From NCBI RefSeq assembly GCF_014279795.1, contig NZ_CP047945.1, positions 2,500,572 through 2,564,571 on the forward strand: a stretch of 64,000 nucleotides of DNA, given 5' to 3'. This stretch comes from Synechococcus sp. PROS-7-1 (GTDB lineage: Bacteria; Cyanobacteriota; Cyanobacteriia; PCC-6307; Cyanobiaceae). The notes under the pieces were generated by a model. It was not told the DNA's origin and made no database searches. It saw nothing but the letters and a program-made list of their open reading frames with translations. Shown here piece after piece: positions 16,565-23,633 of this stretch. The first letter of the stretch is position 1; each line of letters begins with the position of its first letter. The translations under genes and the position numbers were made by a program.

Positions 16565-17220
16565 GGCAAGGAAACCAGCAAATCGATCAAGCCCTGACGG
16601 ATCAGGGGATGGTCCAGCAAAGGGGGCCATTCTCCAGCCTCCCCGAGGGACTCAGTCATCCGGTTTGGAGCCAACGCCAACGTGAGTGGCTGAGCTTCTG
16701 GGTGGAGGCGTTGGTACTCGGGCCATTGATCAAAGGGCACAAGCGGGCGGCCCATTCGCATGGAGAGCTGGGTCAAGAAGCGATCAGCCAAGCCTGGACG
16801 GAGAGGGTGATGAATCAACACGCCCGTTGTTGATGCATGCAACTGCAGCGCCTGAGCCACCAGGCTCCACCAGCTGGTCCAGGCTCCAAGAAATGGCAGC
16901 AGCGTCACGGACTGGCCCTCCCCTACGAGACGACGACGGATCATCGGAACATCAACCCGGGCATGGGCGCCGGGCCAGAGCAGCATCGGCACCAGCCACA
17001 GAGGCCCATCAGATCGAGACGGGGGTGAGGCCCCGGTGAGGACTTCAAGCTCCACAGGAGCCCGGCGACCTGACTGCACAGACTGGCAAAGCCGTCGCAA
17101 GGCCTCTGGAACTTCGCCTCCAGCACGACCGTGCACAACCAGACGGATTGCACGCTGAGGCAGCAAAGCACTGTTTGGTAGCAATGGCCACGCCCGGGAG
17201 ACAGGAGCGGCTGTTCTCAT
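16561..17220 (-). CDS. CbiX/SirB-like sirohydrochlorin chelatase family protein
   Basis: 219 residues from ATG 17220. The fold pattern is that of class II chelatases: LVVHGRAGGEVPEALRRL (the His-Gly after the first strand) and the second conserved histidine in PMLLWPGAHARVDVPMIRR. A second, degenerate half follows (LLPFLGAWTSWWSLVAQAL, then VLIHHPLRPG). I infer Fe2+ insertion into sirohydrochlorin. The GTGA overlap with cobA and the nearby nirA, whose enzyme needs siroheme, support this. Divergence from canonical SirB is large, so the assignment is family-level. Confidence 0.7.
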   Translation of the reverse strand: MRTAAPVSRAWPLLPNSALLPQRAIRLVVHGRAGGEVPEALRRLCQSVQSGRRAPVELEVLTGASPPSRSDGPLWLVPMLLWPGAHARVDVPMIRRRLVGEGQSVTLLPFLGAWTSWWSLVAQALQLHASTTGVLIHHPLRPGLADRFLTQLSMRMGRPLVPFDQWPEYQRLHPEAQPLTLALAPNRMTESLGEAGEWPPLLDHPLIRQGLIDLLVSLP

Positions 17221-17226
17221 CGGTGC

Positions 17227-17478
17227 ATGTTGACCATGTTCAGCTCCATGACCCGCCGTCGTACCTCCAACCGTTCCGCCATGGACCGAGCCGCGATGGA
17301 GGCGCGTTCCGAGCGGAGATGCGCTCATGAACGTTATCGCCCGGAGAGCCAACAACGCCTGAACAGGGACCGGTTTCAGAGCGAACTGGACCGGGACTTT
17401 GTCGCCATGAAACGGGTCTGGCAAATGCTGAGGCACGGGGCTGTTCGGATGCTTGGCGAAGTTGGACGCCAATACTGA
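17227..17478 (+). CDS. small basic hypothetical protein between the chelatase gene and nirA
   Basis: 83 residues, rich in Arg and Met (MTRRRTSNRSAMDRAAMEAR near the start; RVWQMLRHGAVRMLGEVGRQ at the end), predicted helical, no signal or membrane span. It looks genuine because third codon positions are strongly G/C, as in neighbouring genes, and a textbook terminator begins at its stop codon. Its start is only 6 bases from the divergent chelatase start, so the promoter must lie inside one of the two genes or the start is further downstream. No family recognised. It could be a nitrite-assimilation accessory gene, judged by position only. Confidence 0.55.
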   Translation: MLTMFSSMTRRRTSNRSAMDRAAMEARSERRCAHERYRPESQQRLNRDRFQSELDRDFVAMKRVWQMLRHGAVRMLGEVGRQY

Positions 17479-17499
17479 AAAGGCGAAAGGGTGCCTTTT
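17478..17499 (+). terminator. intrinsic terminator after the small basic gene
   Basis: Seven-base stem AAAAGGC / GCCTTTT around the 8-base loop GAAAGGGT, with the T-run built into the 3' arm. It begins at the last base of the stop codon of 17227-17478 and separates that gene from nirA. Confidence 0.7.
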
Positions 17500-17521
17500 A
17501 CGGCTGAAGCTGCTTCGAAGC

Positions 17522-17537
17522 TGTAGCTGAAACAACA
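17522..17537 (+). promoter_or_regulatory. possible NtcA-like site upstream of nirA (one mismatch)
   Basis: TGTA-GCTGAAAC-AACA, one base from TGTA-N8-TACA, about 185 bases before the nirA start. NtcA activation of nirA is established in other cyanobacteria. No clear TAnnnT box follows at the usual distance, so this is weak. Confidence 0.25.
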
Positions 17538-17721
17538 CTTTCGCCTTGCAATCCAGAGCCGACCAGGACTTCAAAACTGTTCGAACTGCTACCGACAGCA
17601 TCAAAACGAACCAGTTCACTACCAATGGCGTTGCTTCCGTTTTGACACGCTCTTGGACCATGGGTCCGTTAACGATTGATTCACGCATTGTTTGGAGTGA
17701 TCAGTCCGTCCTTTCTTCTTA

Positions 17722-19269
17722 ATGACCATGACGATCAGCTCTCCCTCCAGGCCCTATCTGGATGGCAAGAAGCTCAATAAGATCGAGCAGAACAAGGCCG
17801 AAAAGGATGGTCTTCTGGTTGGACCTGAGATTGAGAAATTTGCTGAAATCGGTTGGGAGCAGGTCGACGAAACAGACCTTCAACTCCGGCTGAAATGGTA
17901 TGGAATGTTCTGGCGTCCCAAAACTCCAGGGCAATTCATGCTGCGATTGAGAGTTCCAAATGGCGTTCTCTCAGCCCAGCAACTGCGTGTGGTCGCATCG
18001 ATCGTTGAGCGTTACGGCGAGAGCGGCAGTTGCGACATCACAACACGCCAAAATTTGCAATTGCGTGGTGTCCTTCTCAACGATCTACCAGAAATCCTAA
18101 AGCGCCTCAAGGAAGCAGGACTCAGCTCAATTCAATCGGGTTTCGACAATCCCCGTAACGTCACCGGTAACCCTCTGGCCGGAATTGATCCCCACGAAAT
18201 TGTTGATACCCGCCCATACACCACGGAACTCCAGAACTTTCTGACCAACAGCTGTCAAGGCAATCCCAATTACTCCAACCTGCCGCGCAAATGGAATACG
18301 GCCGTCGCAGGCGCCAAAGATAATTTCCTTCTCCACAACGACATCGTTTTCCATCCTGTTGAACGCGATGGCGAGATGGGCTTTGGCGTTTGGATCGGCG
18401 GCATCCTTTCATCACAAATGAATGCCTACGCCATTCCTCTCAATGCCTGGGTGAAACCGACCGAAATCTGCCGCATGACCGACGCTGTGATTTCGCTCTG
18501 GAGAGACAACGGGGAACGAGACAAGCGTCCCAAAGGTCGCTTCCGCTTCTATCTGGATGCAATTGGCATCGAAGCGTTCCGATCGCAAGTCGAAACACTG
18601 TTTGGACCCTTAACCCCGGATCCAGGTTCCGTTTTTGCCACCACGCCCCGTTCTCATTACGGACTTCATCCGCAGAAACAGGAAGGATTGTCATTTGCAG
18701 GCCTTCATGTACCAGTGGGTCGCCTGACAGCTCAGGATCTTCAGGACTTCGCCACTGCAAGCCTTGAGTACGGCAATGGCGAAGTGCGGCTCACCGAAGA
18801 TCAAAATGTAATCGTGGTGGGTCTCCCCGACGAGGCCATTCCTGCATTCAAAGCTGATCCTCTGCTCCAACGGTTTCCATTAGAGCCGGGGTCCATTGCA
18901 GCAGGTACGGTGTCATGCACGGGAAACACCTACTGCAGCTTCGGCCTCACCAATACCAAAGATCAGGCTCGAAAGATCGCCCAGGAGCTTGACCAGGAGC
19001 TCAACCTACCTGAAGAAGTGAAGATCCATTGGACGGGATGCCCCAACACCTGTGGCCAGGCCTTTATGGGAGCCATCGGACTCACCGGAACCAAGGCCAA
19101 AAATAGCGAGGGTGTGATGGGTGAGGGATACATGCTCACCACTGGAGGCTCCCAAGGAGAAAATCCAACGGTGGGTGAAGTGAAACAGAAAGCGATTCCG
19201 GCCGATCAGATCAAAACCGTTTTGAAGGATCTTCTGGTGGAGCAATTCGGAGCATCACTCAAACGCTGA
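17722..19269 (+). CDS. nirA: ferredoxin-nitrite reductase
   Basis: 515 residues, the usual size for cyanobacterial NirA, which reduces nitrite to ammonium with six electrons from ferredoxin using siroheme and a [4Fe-4S] cluster. Cluster/siroheme cysteines are in SCTGNTYCSFGLTNTK and WTGCPNTCGQ; substrate and siroheme arginines lie in GSCDITTRQNLQLRG and in RLTEDQN. N-terminal LDGKKLNKIEQNKAEKDGL is typical. No narB or nitrate transporter is visible, and the adjacent focA suggests nitrite is imported directly. Probably nitrogen regulated through NtcA. Confidence 0.97.
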   Translation: MTMTISSPSRPYLDGKKLNKIEQNKAEKDGLLVGPEIEKFAEIGWEQVDETDLQLRLKWYGMFWRPKTPGQFMLRLRVPNGVLSAQQLRVVASIVERYGESGSCDITTRQNLQLRGVLLNDLPEILKRLKEAGLSSIQSGFDNPRNVTGNPLAGIDPHEIVDTRPYTTELQNFLTNSCQGNPNYSNLPRKWNTAVAGAKDNFLLHNDIVFHPVERDGEMGFGVWIGGILSSQMNAYAIPLNAWVKPTEICRMTDAVISLWRDNGERDKRPKGRFRFYLDAIGIEAFRSQVETLFGPLTPDPGSVFATTPRSHYGLHPQKQEGLSFAGLHVPVGRLTAQDLQDFATASLEYGNGEVRLTEDQNVIVVGLPDEAIPAFKADPLLQRFPLEPGSIAAGTVSCTGNTYCSFGLTNTKDQARKIAQELDQELNLPEEVKIHWTGCPNTCGQAFMGAIGLTGTKAKNSEGVMGEGYMLTTGGSQGENPTVGEVKQKAIPADQIKTVLKDLLVEQFGASLKR

Positions 19270-19292
19270 AGCCCGCTGCAATTGAAACGACG

Positions 19293-19325
19293 CGGCCGTG
19301 ACGCTTCCTTTTGAAGTCACGGCCG
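19293..19325 (+). terminator. 10-bp hairpin after nirA
   Basis: Perfect stem CGGCCGTGAC / GTCACGGCCG with a 13-base loop, 24 bases after the nirA stop. No T-run follows, so it may be a processing or attenuation structure that lowers expression of the downstream small ORF and focA rather than a full terminator. Confidence 0.5.
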
Positions 19326-19357
19326 TCAAGCTTCAAAACGGATTGCTCTCTTTCACC

Positions 19358-19492
19358 ATGGCACAACCAACCGACCCCTTCTCCAAGTTCGTCAACTGGC
19401 TGAGCGCCAAAGGAACTGCGCCAAAAACCGTCACTCACAACGACGGTGGCAAGGACTTTTTCTCAAAGCTGATGAACCGCATCTCTAGCTGA
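19358..19492 (+). CDS. small hypothetical protein between nirA and focA
   Basis: 44 residues from ATG 19358: MAQPTDPFSKFVNWLSAKGT followed by a tail ending FFSKLMNRISS. The repeated FxKFxNWLS / FFSKLMNRIS pattern suggests two short amphipathic helices. A longer in-frame start at 19298 would put the nirA hairpin inside the gene, so I prefer the internal ATG. It ends 26 bases before focA and is on the same strand. No family recognised; it may be a nitrite-uptake accessory peptide. Confidence 0.5.
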   Translation: MAQPTDPFSKFVNWLSAKGTAPKTVTHNDGGKDFFSKLMNRISS

Positions 19493-19518
19493 CTTCACAC
19501 ACCCAACTTCTAAACAGA

Positions 19519-20403
19519 TTGATGGATTACGTTCTCCCCAATGAACTTGTCGACGGCATGATTGCCGCCGGCGGCAAAAAATCAAACGTCAGCGTTAAAG
19601 ATTTACTTCTACGCGGATTCTATTCGGGCGCGATTCTTGGTCTGGCCGTGATTCTGGCCCTCACCGTTGGTATTCAAAGCAAGCTGCCGTTCCTGGGATC
19701 TGTGCTGTTCCCATTCGGGTTTGCCAGCATTGTGCTGTTCGGCATGGAGCTCGTCACAGGTAACTTCGCCCTCCTGCCCATGGCGACTTGGGCTGGTCGC
19801 TGCTCCTGGGGAGCCACATTCCGTAATTGGAGCTGGGTGTGGATCGGCAACTTCATCGGCACTCTGGTAGTGGCGGTGATCATGGCCATCAGCCTCACCA
19901 GTGGAGGCACCGTGGATCCAGCCGCGGATGGTGGGGTCTGGCAGAAGGTTGCCCAGAAAATCATGACGTTGAATATCGCCAACGTTGAAAAAAAGTACGA
20001 AGCTCTGGGTTCACTCGGATTCGGACTCGCCATTTTGCGAGCTGTGGTTGCCAACTGGCTCGTCTGTTTGGGTGTGACCATGGCTCTTGTCAGTAAGAGC
20101 GTTCCTGGAAAGCTTCTGGCCTGCTGGTTGCCGATCACGGCATTCCAAACGATGGGAATGGAACACATTGTTGTGAATCAATTTCTCCACACAGCAGGGC
20201 CAATTCTGGGTTCAGGCGTACCGTTCTGGAAATGCATCTTCTGGAATTTCCTTCCTGTTACCATCGGCAATATCATCGGTGGCATGGTGTTTATCGGCAT
20301 GCTTTTCTACAGCACCCACCGCACCACCATGGACAACGTGCTTCCGAAGGAACACGATGAGAAACTGGAGCGCGAACTCGCAGCAGAACTGGGAGCACGC
20401 TGA
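19519..20403 (+). CDS. focA: formate/nitrite transporter family channel
   Basis: 294 residues of the FNT pentameric channel family, with six predicted membrane helices. Typical sequence: GFYSGAILGLAVILALTVG, GMELVTGNFALLP, NWSWVWIGNFIGTLVVAV, the re-entrant region with NWLVCLGVTMALVSKSVPGK, and FWNFLPVTIGNIIGGMVFIG. With nirA directly upstream the substrate is most likely nitrite, as proposed for marine picocyanobacterial FocA homologues; formate is the alternative. The C-terminal tail is acidic and cytoplasmic. Confidence 0.93.
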   Translation: MMDYVLPNELVDGMIAAGGKKSNVSVKDLLLRGFYSGAILGLAVILALTVGIQSKLPFLGSVLFPFGFASIVLFGMELVTGNFALLPMATWAGRCSWGATFRNWSWVWIGNFIGTLVVAVIMAISLTSGGTVDPAADGGVWQKVAQKIMTLNIANVEKKYEALGSLGFGLAILRAVVANWLVCLGVTMALVSKSVPGKLLACWLPITAFQTMGMEHIVVNQFLHTAGPILGSGVPFWKCIFWNFLPVTIGNIIGGMVFIGMLFYSTHRTTMDNVLPKEHDEKLERELAAELGAR

Positions 20404-20409
20404 CAATCA

Positions 20410-21135
20410 ATGAGTGTTGACGAAGCCATCCTCTGGGATCGGCTGGCGCGATCACGCAGAGCTCCACTGGAGCCTTCCTGGCTGGAGGAGTCTTACTCCT
20501 CCAGCCTTTCTGCTGATCTGCGTCAAGCCCTCTGCGAAAAACTGGGATCCCTGGCCGCCCATGGCTGGCCAATCATCCTGCGCCTGATCCAGCAACACGG
20601 TGAGCAGAGAGAGCTCCTGCTGGCTGCAGGGTTGTGCCATCAACCTGAAGCTCGCGACTGGCTGCTGCATCGGCTTAATGAGCACAGTCAACTTGGTGAT
20701 GACCATCTTTGTGTCCTCCAGGCTTTGTCCTGCTGGGGCGCGGACGTTCCTGAATCAGTTCTGCTCAGATGCCTACAACACCCTGGCGCTCAACACCGTC
20801 TGACTGGCCTGCAACTGATCAGCTTCCGAGCTCACACACTCACGGATCAACAACTTCTCGCTCTCTGCAGCAATCTGCTGGATGATTGGCGCGATCCGAT
20901 TGTGATCTCCACCATTCGGGTGCTTCAACGCCGGGATGGTGGAGCGATCAGTGAACGCATCGCAGGCCTGTGCCAGAGCAACTCCGACGTGATTGCCGAC
21001 GCAGCCTTTCGAGCCCTGGGGTGTATCGCTACCCCCACCAGTCAACGATTACTCATTGAACTCAGTGAATCCCTGGATAATCCAAGCCGGCGCGAGCTCG
21101 CGCAGCGTCAAATAAACCAACAATTCCGTAACTAA
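20410..21135 (+). CDS. HEAT-repeat-like helical protein
   Basis: 241 residues, entirely helical, with units of about 30 residues resembling HEAT repeats: LCHQPEARDWLLHRLNEHSQ, WGADVPESVLLRCLQHPGAQ, DDWRDPIVISTIRVLQRRD, and SNSDVIADAAFRALGCIATP. No signal peptide, membrane segment or catalytic motif. It starts 6 bases after focA and ends at a terminator, so it is the last gene of the nirA-focA unit. A scaffold or assembly role in nitrite uptake or reduction is plausible; HEAT proteins in cyanobacteria also act on bilin lyases and phycobilisomes. Confidence 0.7.
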   Translation: MSVDEAILWDRLARSRRAPLEPSWLEESYSSSLSADLRQALCEKLGSLAAHGWPIILRLIQQHGEQRELLLAAGLCHQPEARDWLLHRLNEHSQLGDDHLCVLQALSCWGADVPESVLLRCLQHPGAQHRLTGLQLISFRAHTLTDQQLLALCSNLLDDWRDPIVISTIRVLQRRDGGAISERIAGLCQSNSDVIADAAFRALGCIATPTSQRLLIELSESLDNPSRRELAQRQINQQFRN

Positions 21136-21143
21136 ACAATAAA

Positions 21144-21164
21144 AAGCCCGGCAATGCCGGGCTT
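21144..21164. terminator. bidirectional terminator between the HEAT gene and cynS
   Basis: Nine-base stem AAGCCCGGC / GCCGGGCTT with an AAT loop, preceded by an A-run (aataaaaa) that serves as a T-run for the minus strand and followed by a short T-containing tail on the plus strand. It lies between convergent genes. Confidence 0.8.
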
Positions 21165-21209
21165 CATCCTCTCGCTGTCCTTTAAAAGCTCACACGGTTC
21201 AAGACCCAT

Positions 21210-21692
21210 TCACCATTTTTTGTAGGGGAGAAACTTGCCGCACATGGTGATCTTCACACGATCACCTTTTGGATCCTCAACCTTGTCAACTTCAAGGGTA
21301 AAGTCAATCGCACTCATGATGCCATCGCCGAATTTTTCCTGGATGACATCCTTCAGCGGCATTCCATACACCTGCATGATTTCGTAGAAGCGATAAATCA
21401 GAGGATCAGTCGGAATCACCGGCTCGAGACTGCCTTTTGTGGGGAACTCCTGGATTGCTGCTGTGATCGCGGGGTCCAAGGAGAGCAGTGACGCCAGCTT
21501 TTCAGCCTCCTCCGGTGATGCGGTGGCCTGTCCATAAAACAAAGAGGCGACCCAGACTTCATCGAGTCCAAGCGCTGATCCAAGATCGGTAAAACTCATC
21601 CCTTTAGCTTTCTTTGCTGCCATCAAACTGGCTGTCACAGTGCTCTGCGAAGGAGCAGAAAGCGATGCGGTCGTGAGTGTGGAGGAGGTCAT
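21210..21692 (-). CDS. cynS: cyanate hydratase (cyanase)
   Basis: 160 residues; the bicarbonate-dependent decomposition of cyanate yields ammonia and CO2, a nitrogen source found in some marine Synechococcus. The helical N-terminal domain ([20 protein letters not shown]) leads to the catalytic domain with Arg96/Glu99 in [12 protein letters not shown] and Ser122 in [12 protein letters not shown] (E. coli numbering), ending [16 protein letters not shown] 21692 gives normal length; the open frame upstream is unconserved. No cyanate ABC transporter is adjacent here. Confidence 0.97.
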   Translation of the reverse strand: MTSSTLTTASLSAPSQSTVTASLMAAKKAKGMSFTDLGSALGLDEVWVASLFYGQATASPEEAEKLASLLSLDPAITAAIQEFPTKGSLEPVIPTDPLIYRFYEIMQVYGMPLKDVIQEKFGDGIMSAIDFTLEVDKVEDPKGDRVKITMCGKFLPYKKW

Positions 21693-22097
21693 GCCGGGAA
21701 GGCAATTTGCATGTGAGATGCTCACGCAGCCACCATCCACAAAATGCATCAACGACGACCAAAACGACAATTCGATTTGGATGCATTGAACACACCATTA
21801 CCGTTGCAGCCCTGCTCTATTGGAAAGAGATGATTTGATGTGATGAGCGCTCTTTTCCGTTCCTTCAGCTCCCTTTTGTTCAGCCAGCAACTTGATTCCA
21901 GTGGTGCTTCAAGCCTGGTGCTCGAACGGCTGTATTACGCCGATGGACGTCAAAATCCTGATCACCCACTCCACGGCAGCTTCACTGGCTTGTCCTATTT
22001 CGACTCTCCCTGACTTGCCTCCTCTAGTCTTCGGTATCAACGGCTACCCCTATGCCCTCCGCCCTGCAGAACACTGATCCAATCTGCTTGAACGCGC
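21693..22097. other. region between cynS and the TrpD2-like gene
   Basis: About 400 bases holding the cynS promoter side and one small plus-strand gene (21843-22013, listed separately). GAA-N8-TAC at 21788-21801 is one base from the NtcA consensus but has no -10 partner. I see no RNA gene. Confidence 0.5.
21843..22013 (+). CDS. 56-residue hypothetical protein
   Basis: Begins MSALFRSFSSLLFSQQLD and continues SSLVLERLYYADGRQNPDH then HGSFTGLSYFDSP. It has an amphipathic or weakly hydrophobic N-terminal helix followed by a Tyr/Asp/His-rich tail with LERLYYADGR and HPLHGSFTGL, a pattern I associate with small uncharacterised picocyanobacterial proteins. ATG 21843 to TGA 22013 on the plus strand, with codon choice like surrounding genes. 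It lies between cynS (divergent) and the TrpD2-like gene (same strand). No function can be assigned. Confidence 0.6.
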   Translation: MSALFRSFSSLLFSQQLDSSGASSLVLERLYYADGRQNPDHPLHGSFTGLSYFDSP

Positions 22098-23159
22098 GTG
22101 ACAAGCACTGCTCTTAGCGGTCGTGAACGGTTCAAACAGCACCTTCGCAAGGTTGGCAGCGGAGAACACACCAGCAAGGGCATGAGCCGCGAAGAAGCAG
22201 CGGATGCCCTTGAACTCATGCTTCACCAGGATGCAACTCCTGCCCAAATCGGTGCCTTTTTAATTGCACACCGGATCCGACGTCCCGAGCCCCAGGAACT
22301 CACGGGAATGCTCGACACCTACCGGAAACTTGGGCCGGTTCTTCGCAGTGCCCCCGGACAACGTCCGCCGCTGTGCTTCGGCATGCCCTACGACGGACGA
22401 ACCCGAACAGCACCGATCTACCCCCTCACCACCCTGGTTCTGCTGGCCTGCAATCAGCCGGTGGTGCTGCAGGGTGGTGAGCGCATGCCGATCAAATACG
22501 GCATCACGGCCATTGAGCTGTTCCGCAGCCTTGGGCTCGATCTACGTGGACTGCCACTGGAAACCGTTCAAGACGGCTTTCACAACCAAGGATTTGCCCT
22601 GATCCATCAGCCTGATCATTTCGCCATCGCCGAGAGTCTGATCAGTTACAGGGATGAACTGGGCAAGCGCCCCCCTGTGGCAAGTCTGGAACTGCTCTGG
22701 ACCGCCCATCAAGGGGACCATCGTCTGATCAGCGGATTCGTCCACCCCCCTACCGAAAGCCGAGCCTGGGAAGCACTGAAGCTCGCCGGTGAAACCGATC
22801 TCTTCACCGTGAAAGGATTGGAAGGTGGCACCGATCTACCGATTGGTCGAGCCTGCATCACCGCCCGCGTTCTCGGGGACCAAACAGAACGACTGATCCT
22901 GCATCCAAGGGATCACGGCTGTCATGCCACCGATGTGGAGTGGACTGACCTCACCACCTGGCAGGCCCAGGCCATGGACGCTTTGCAGAACCGCGGACCG
23001 CTGCGGGATTCCCTGCGCTGGAACGCCGGCGTTTATCTCTGGTTTGCGGGCCTCAGCGACAGCCTGGAAACGGCTTTAGAGACGGCCGCCACCGTGATGG
23101 ACGAAGGCAAAGCCCTGCACCAGCTTGATCAGTTGTGCAGTTGCCTTTCCATCCGGTGA
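22098..23159 (+). CDS. anthranilate phosphoribosyltransferase-like protein (TrpD2/YbiB type)
   Basis: 353 residues with the nucleoside phosphorylase type III/TrpD fold: helical N-terminal part (MSREEAADALELMLHQDATP AQIGAFLIAHRI) and a C-terminal region with GGTDLPIGRACITARV. The PRPP-binding GTGGD motif of true TrpD is replaced by FGMPYDGRTRT, so this is probably not the tryptophan enzyme but a TrpD2 paralogue. Known TrpD2 proteins bind DNA or have unknown substrates. It follows cynS divergently; the association with cyanate use is by position only. It overlaps the GNAT gene end by 31 bases. Confidence 0.8.
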   Translation: MTSTALSGRERFKQHLRKVGSGEHTSKGMSREEAADALELMLHQDATPAQIGAFLIAHRIRRPEPQELTGMLDTYRKLGPVLRSAPGQRPPLCFGMPYDGRTRTAPIYPLTTLVLLACNQPVVLQGGERMPIKYGITAIELFRSLGLDLRGLPLETVQDGFHNQGFALIHQPDHFAIAESLISYRDELGKRPPVASLELLWTAHQGDHRLISGFVHPPTESRAWEALKLAGETDLFTVKGLEGGTDLPIGRACITARVLGDQTERLILHPRDHGCHATDVEWTDLTTWQAQAMDALQNRGPLRDSLRWNAGVYLWFAGLSDSLETALETAATVMDEGKALHQLDQLCSCLSIR

Positions 23160-23587
23160 TGCGCGAATGGCACGCCAGCGACCGTAAAAGTCTCGAGCCT
23201 CAGATACCGCCAGCCACATCGCTCCAACAGAGGGCGACTTAGCAGACTCGCCTCAGCGTGAATGTGCAAAAGCCCTTCGGCACGAGCATCGCACTCAATG
23301 CGTTTCACCAGTGCCGTGCCGTGGCCTTGGCGTGACGCCCGTCCACGGCAATACAACAACGCCAGCCGATCCGGCGGCTGACGCATGGCAAAAGCAGCAC
23401 CATCGCCGCTGATCCAACCGTCACCCTCTCGAAACACTCGATCCAGCACTCCGGGGAGCCAGGCCAAAGAGATCCAAGCCCTGATCTGGTGCGGTGTGTA
23501 CAGGCCTGAGGCCTGACTCTCAATGGCATCCGTAAAGATCTCTTGAAGCAGAAGGGCATCGGCGGACCGAATGCGTCGCAAAGCCAT
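23129..23587 (-). CDS. GNAT family N-acetyltransferase
   Basis: 152 residues from ATG 23587. The acetyl-CoA-binding core is seen in LALLYCRGRASRQGHGTALV (motif A, Q/RxxGxG/A) followed by KRIECDARAEGLLHIHAEAS and RPLLERCGWRYLRLETF. The N-terminus (ALRRIRSADALLLQEIFTDA) is the usual first strand-helix. Substrate unknown. Upstream in-frame sequence to 23761 lies inside the divergent MFS gene and is not used. It converges with the TrpD2-like gene. Confidence 0.85.
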   Translation of the reverse strand: MALRRIRSADALLLQEIFTDAIESQASGLYTPHQIRAWISLAWLPGVLDRVFREGDGWISGDGAAFAMRQPPDRLALLYCRGRASRQGHGTALVKRIECDARAEGLLHIHAEASLLSRPLLERCGWRYLRLETFTVAGVPFAHHRMERQLHN

Positions 23588-23633
23588 CAGCGTGGCCTGT
23601 GGGAATGTGAGTCTCCTCTGAAGAGCAGCCAGA

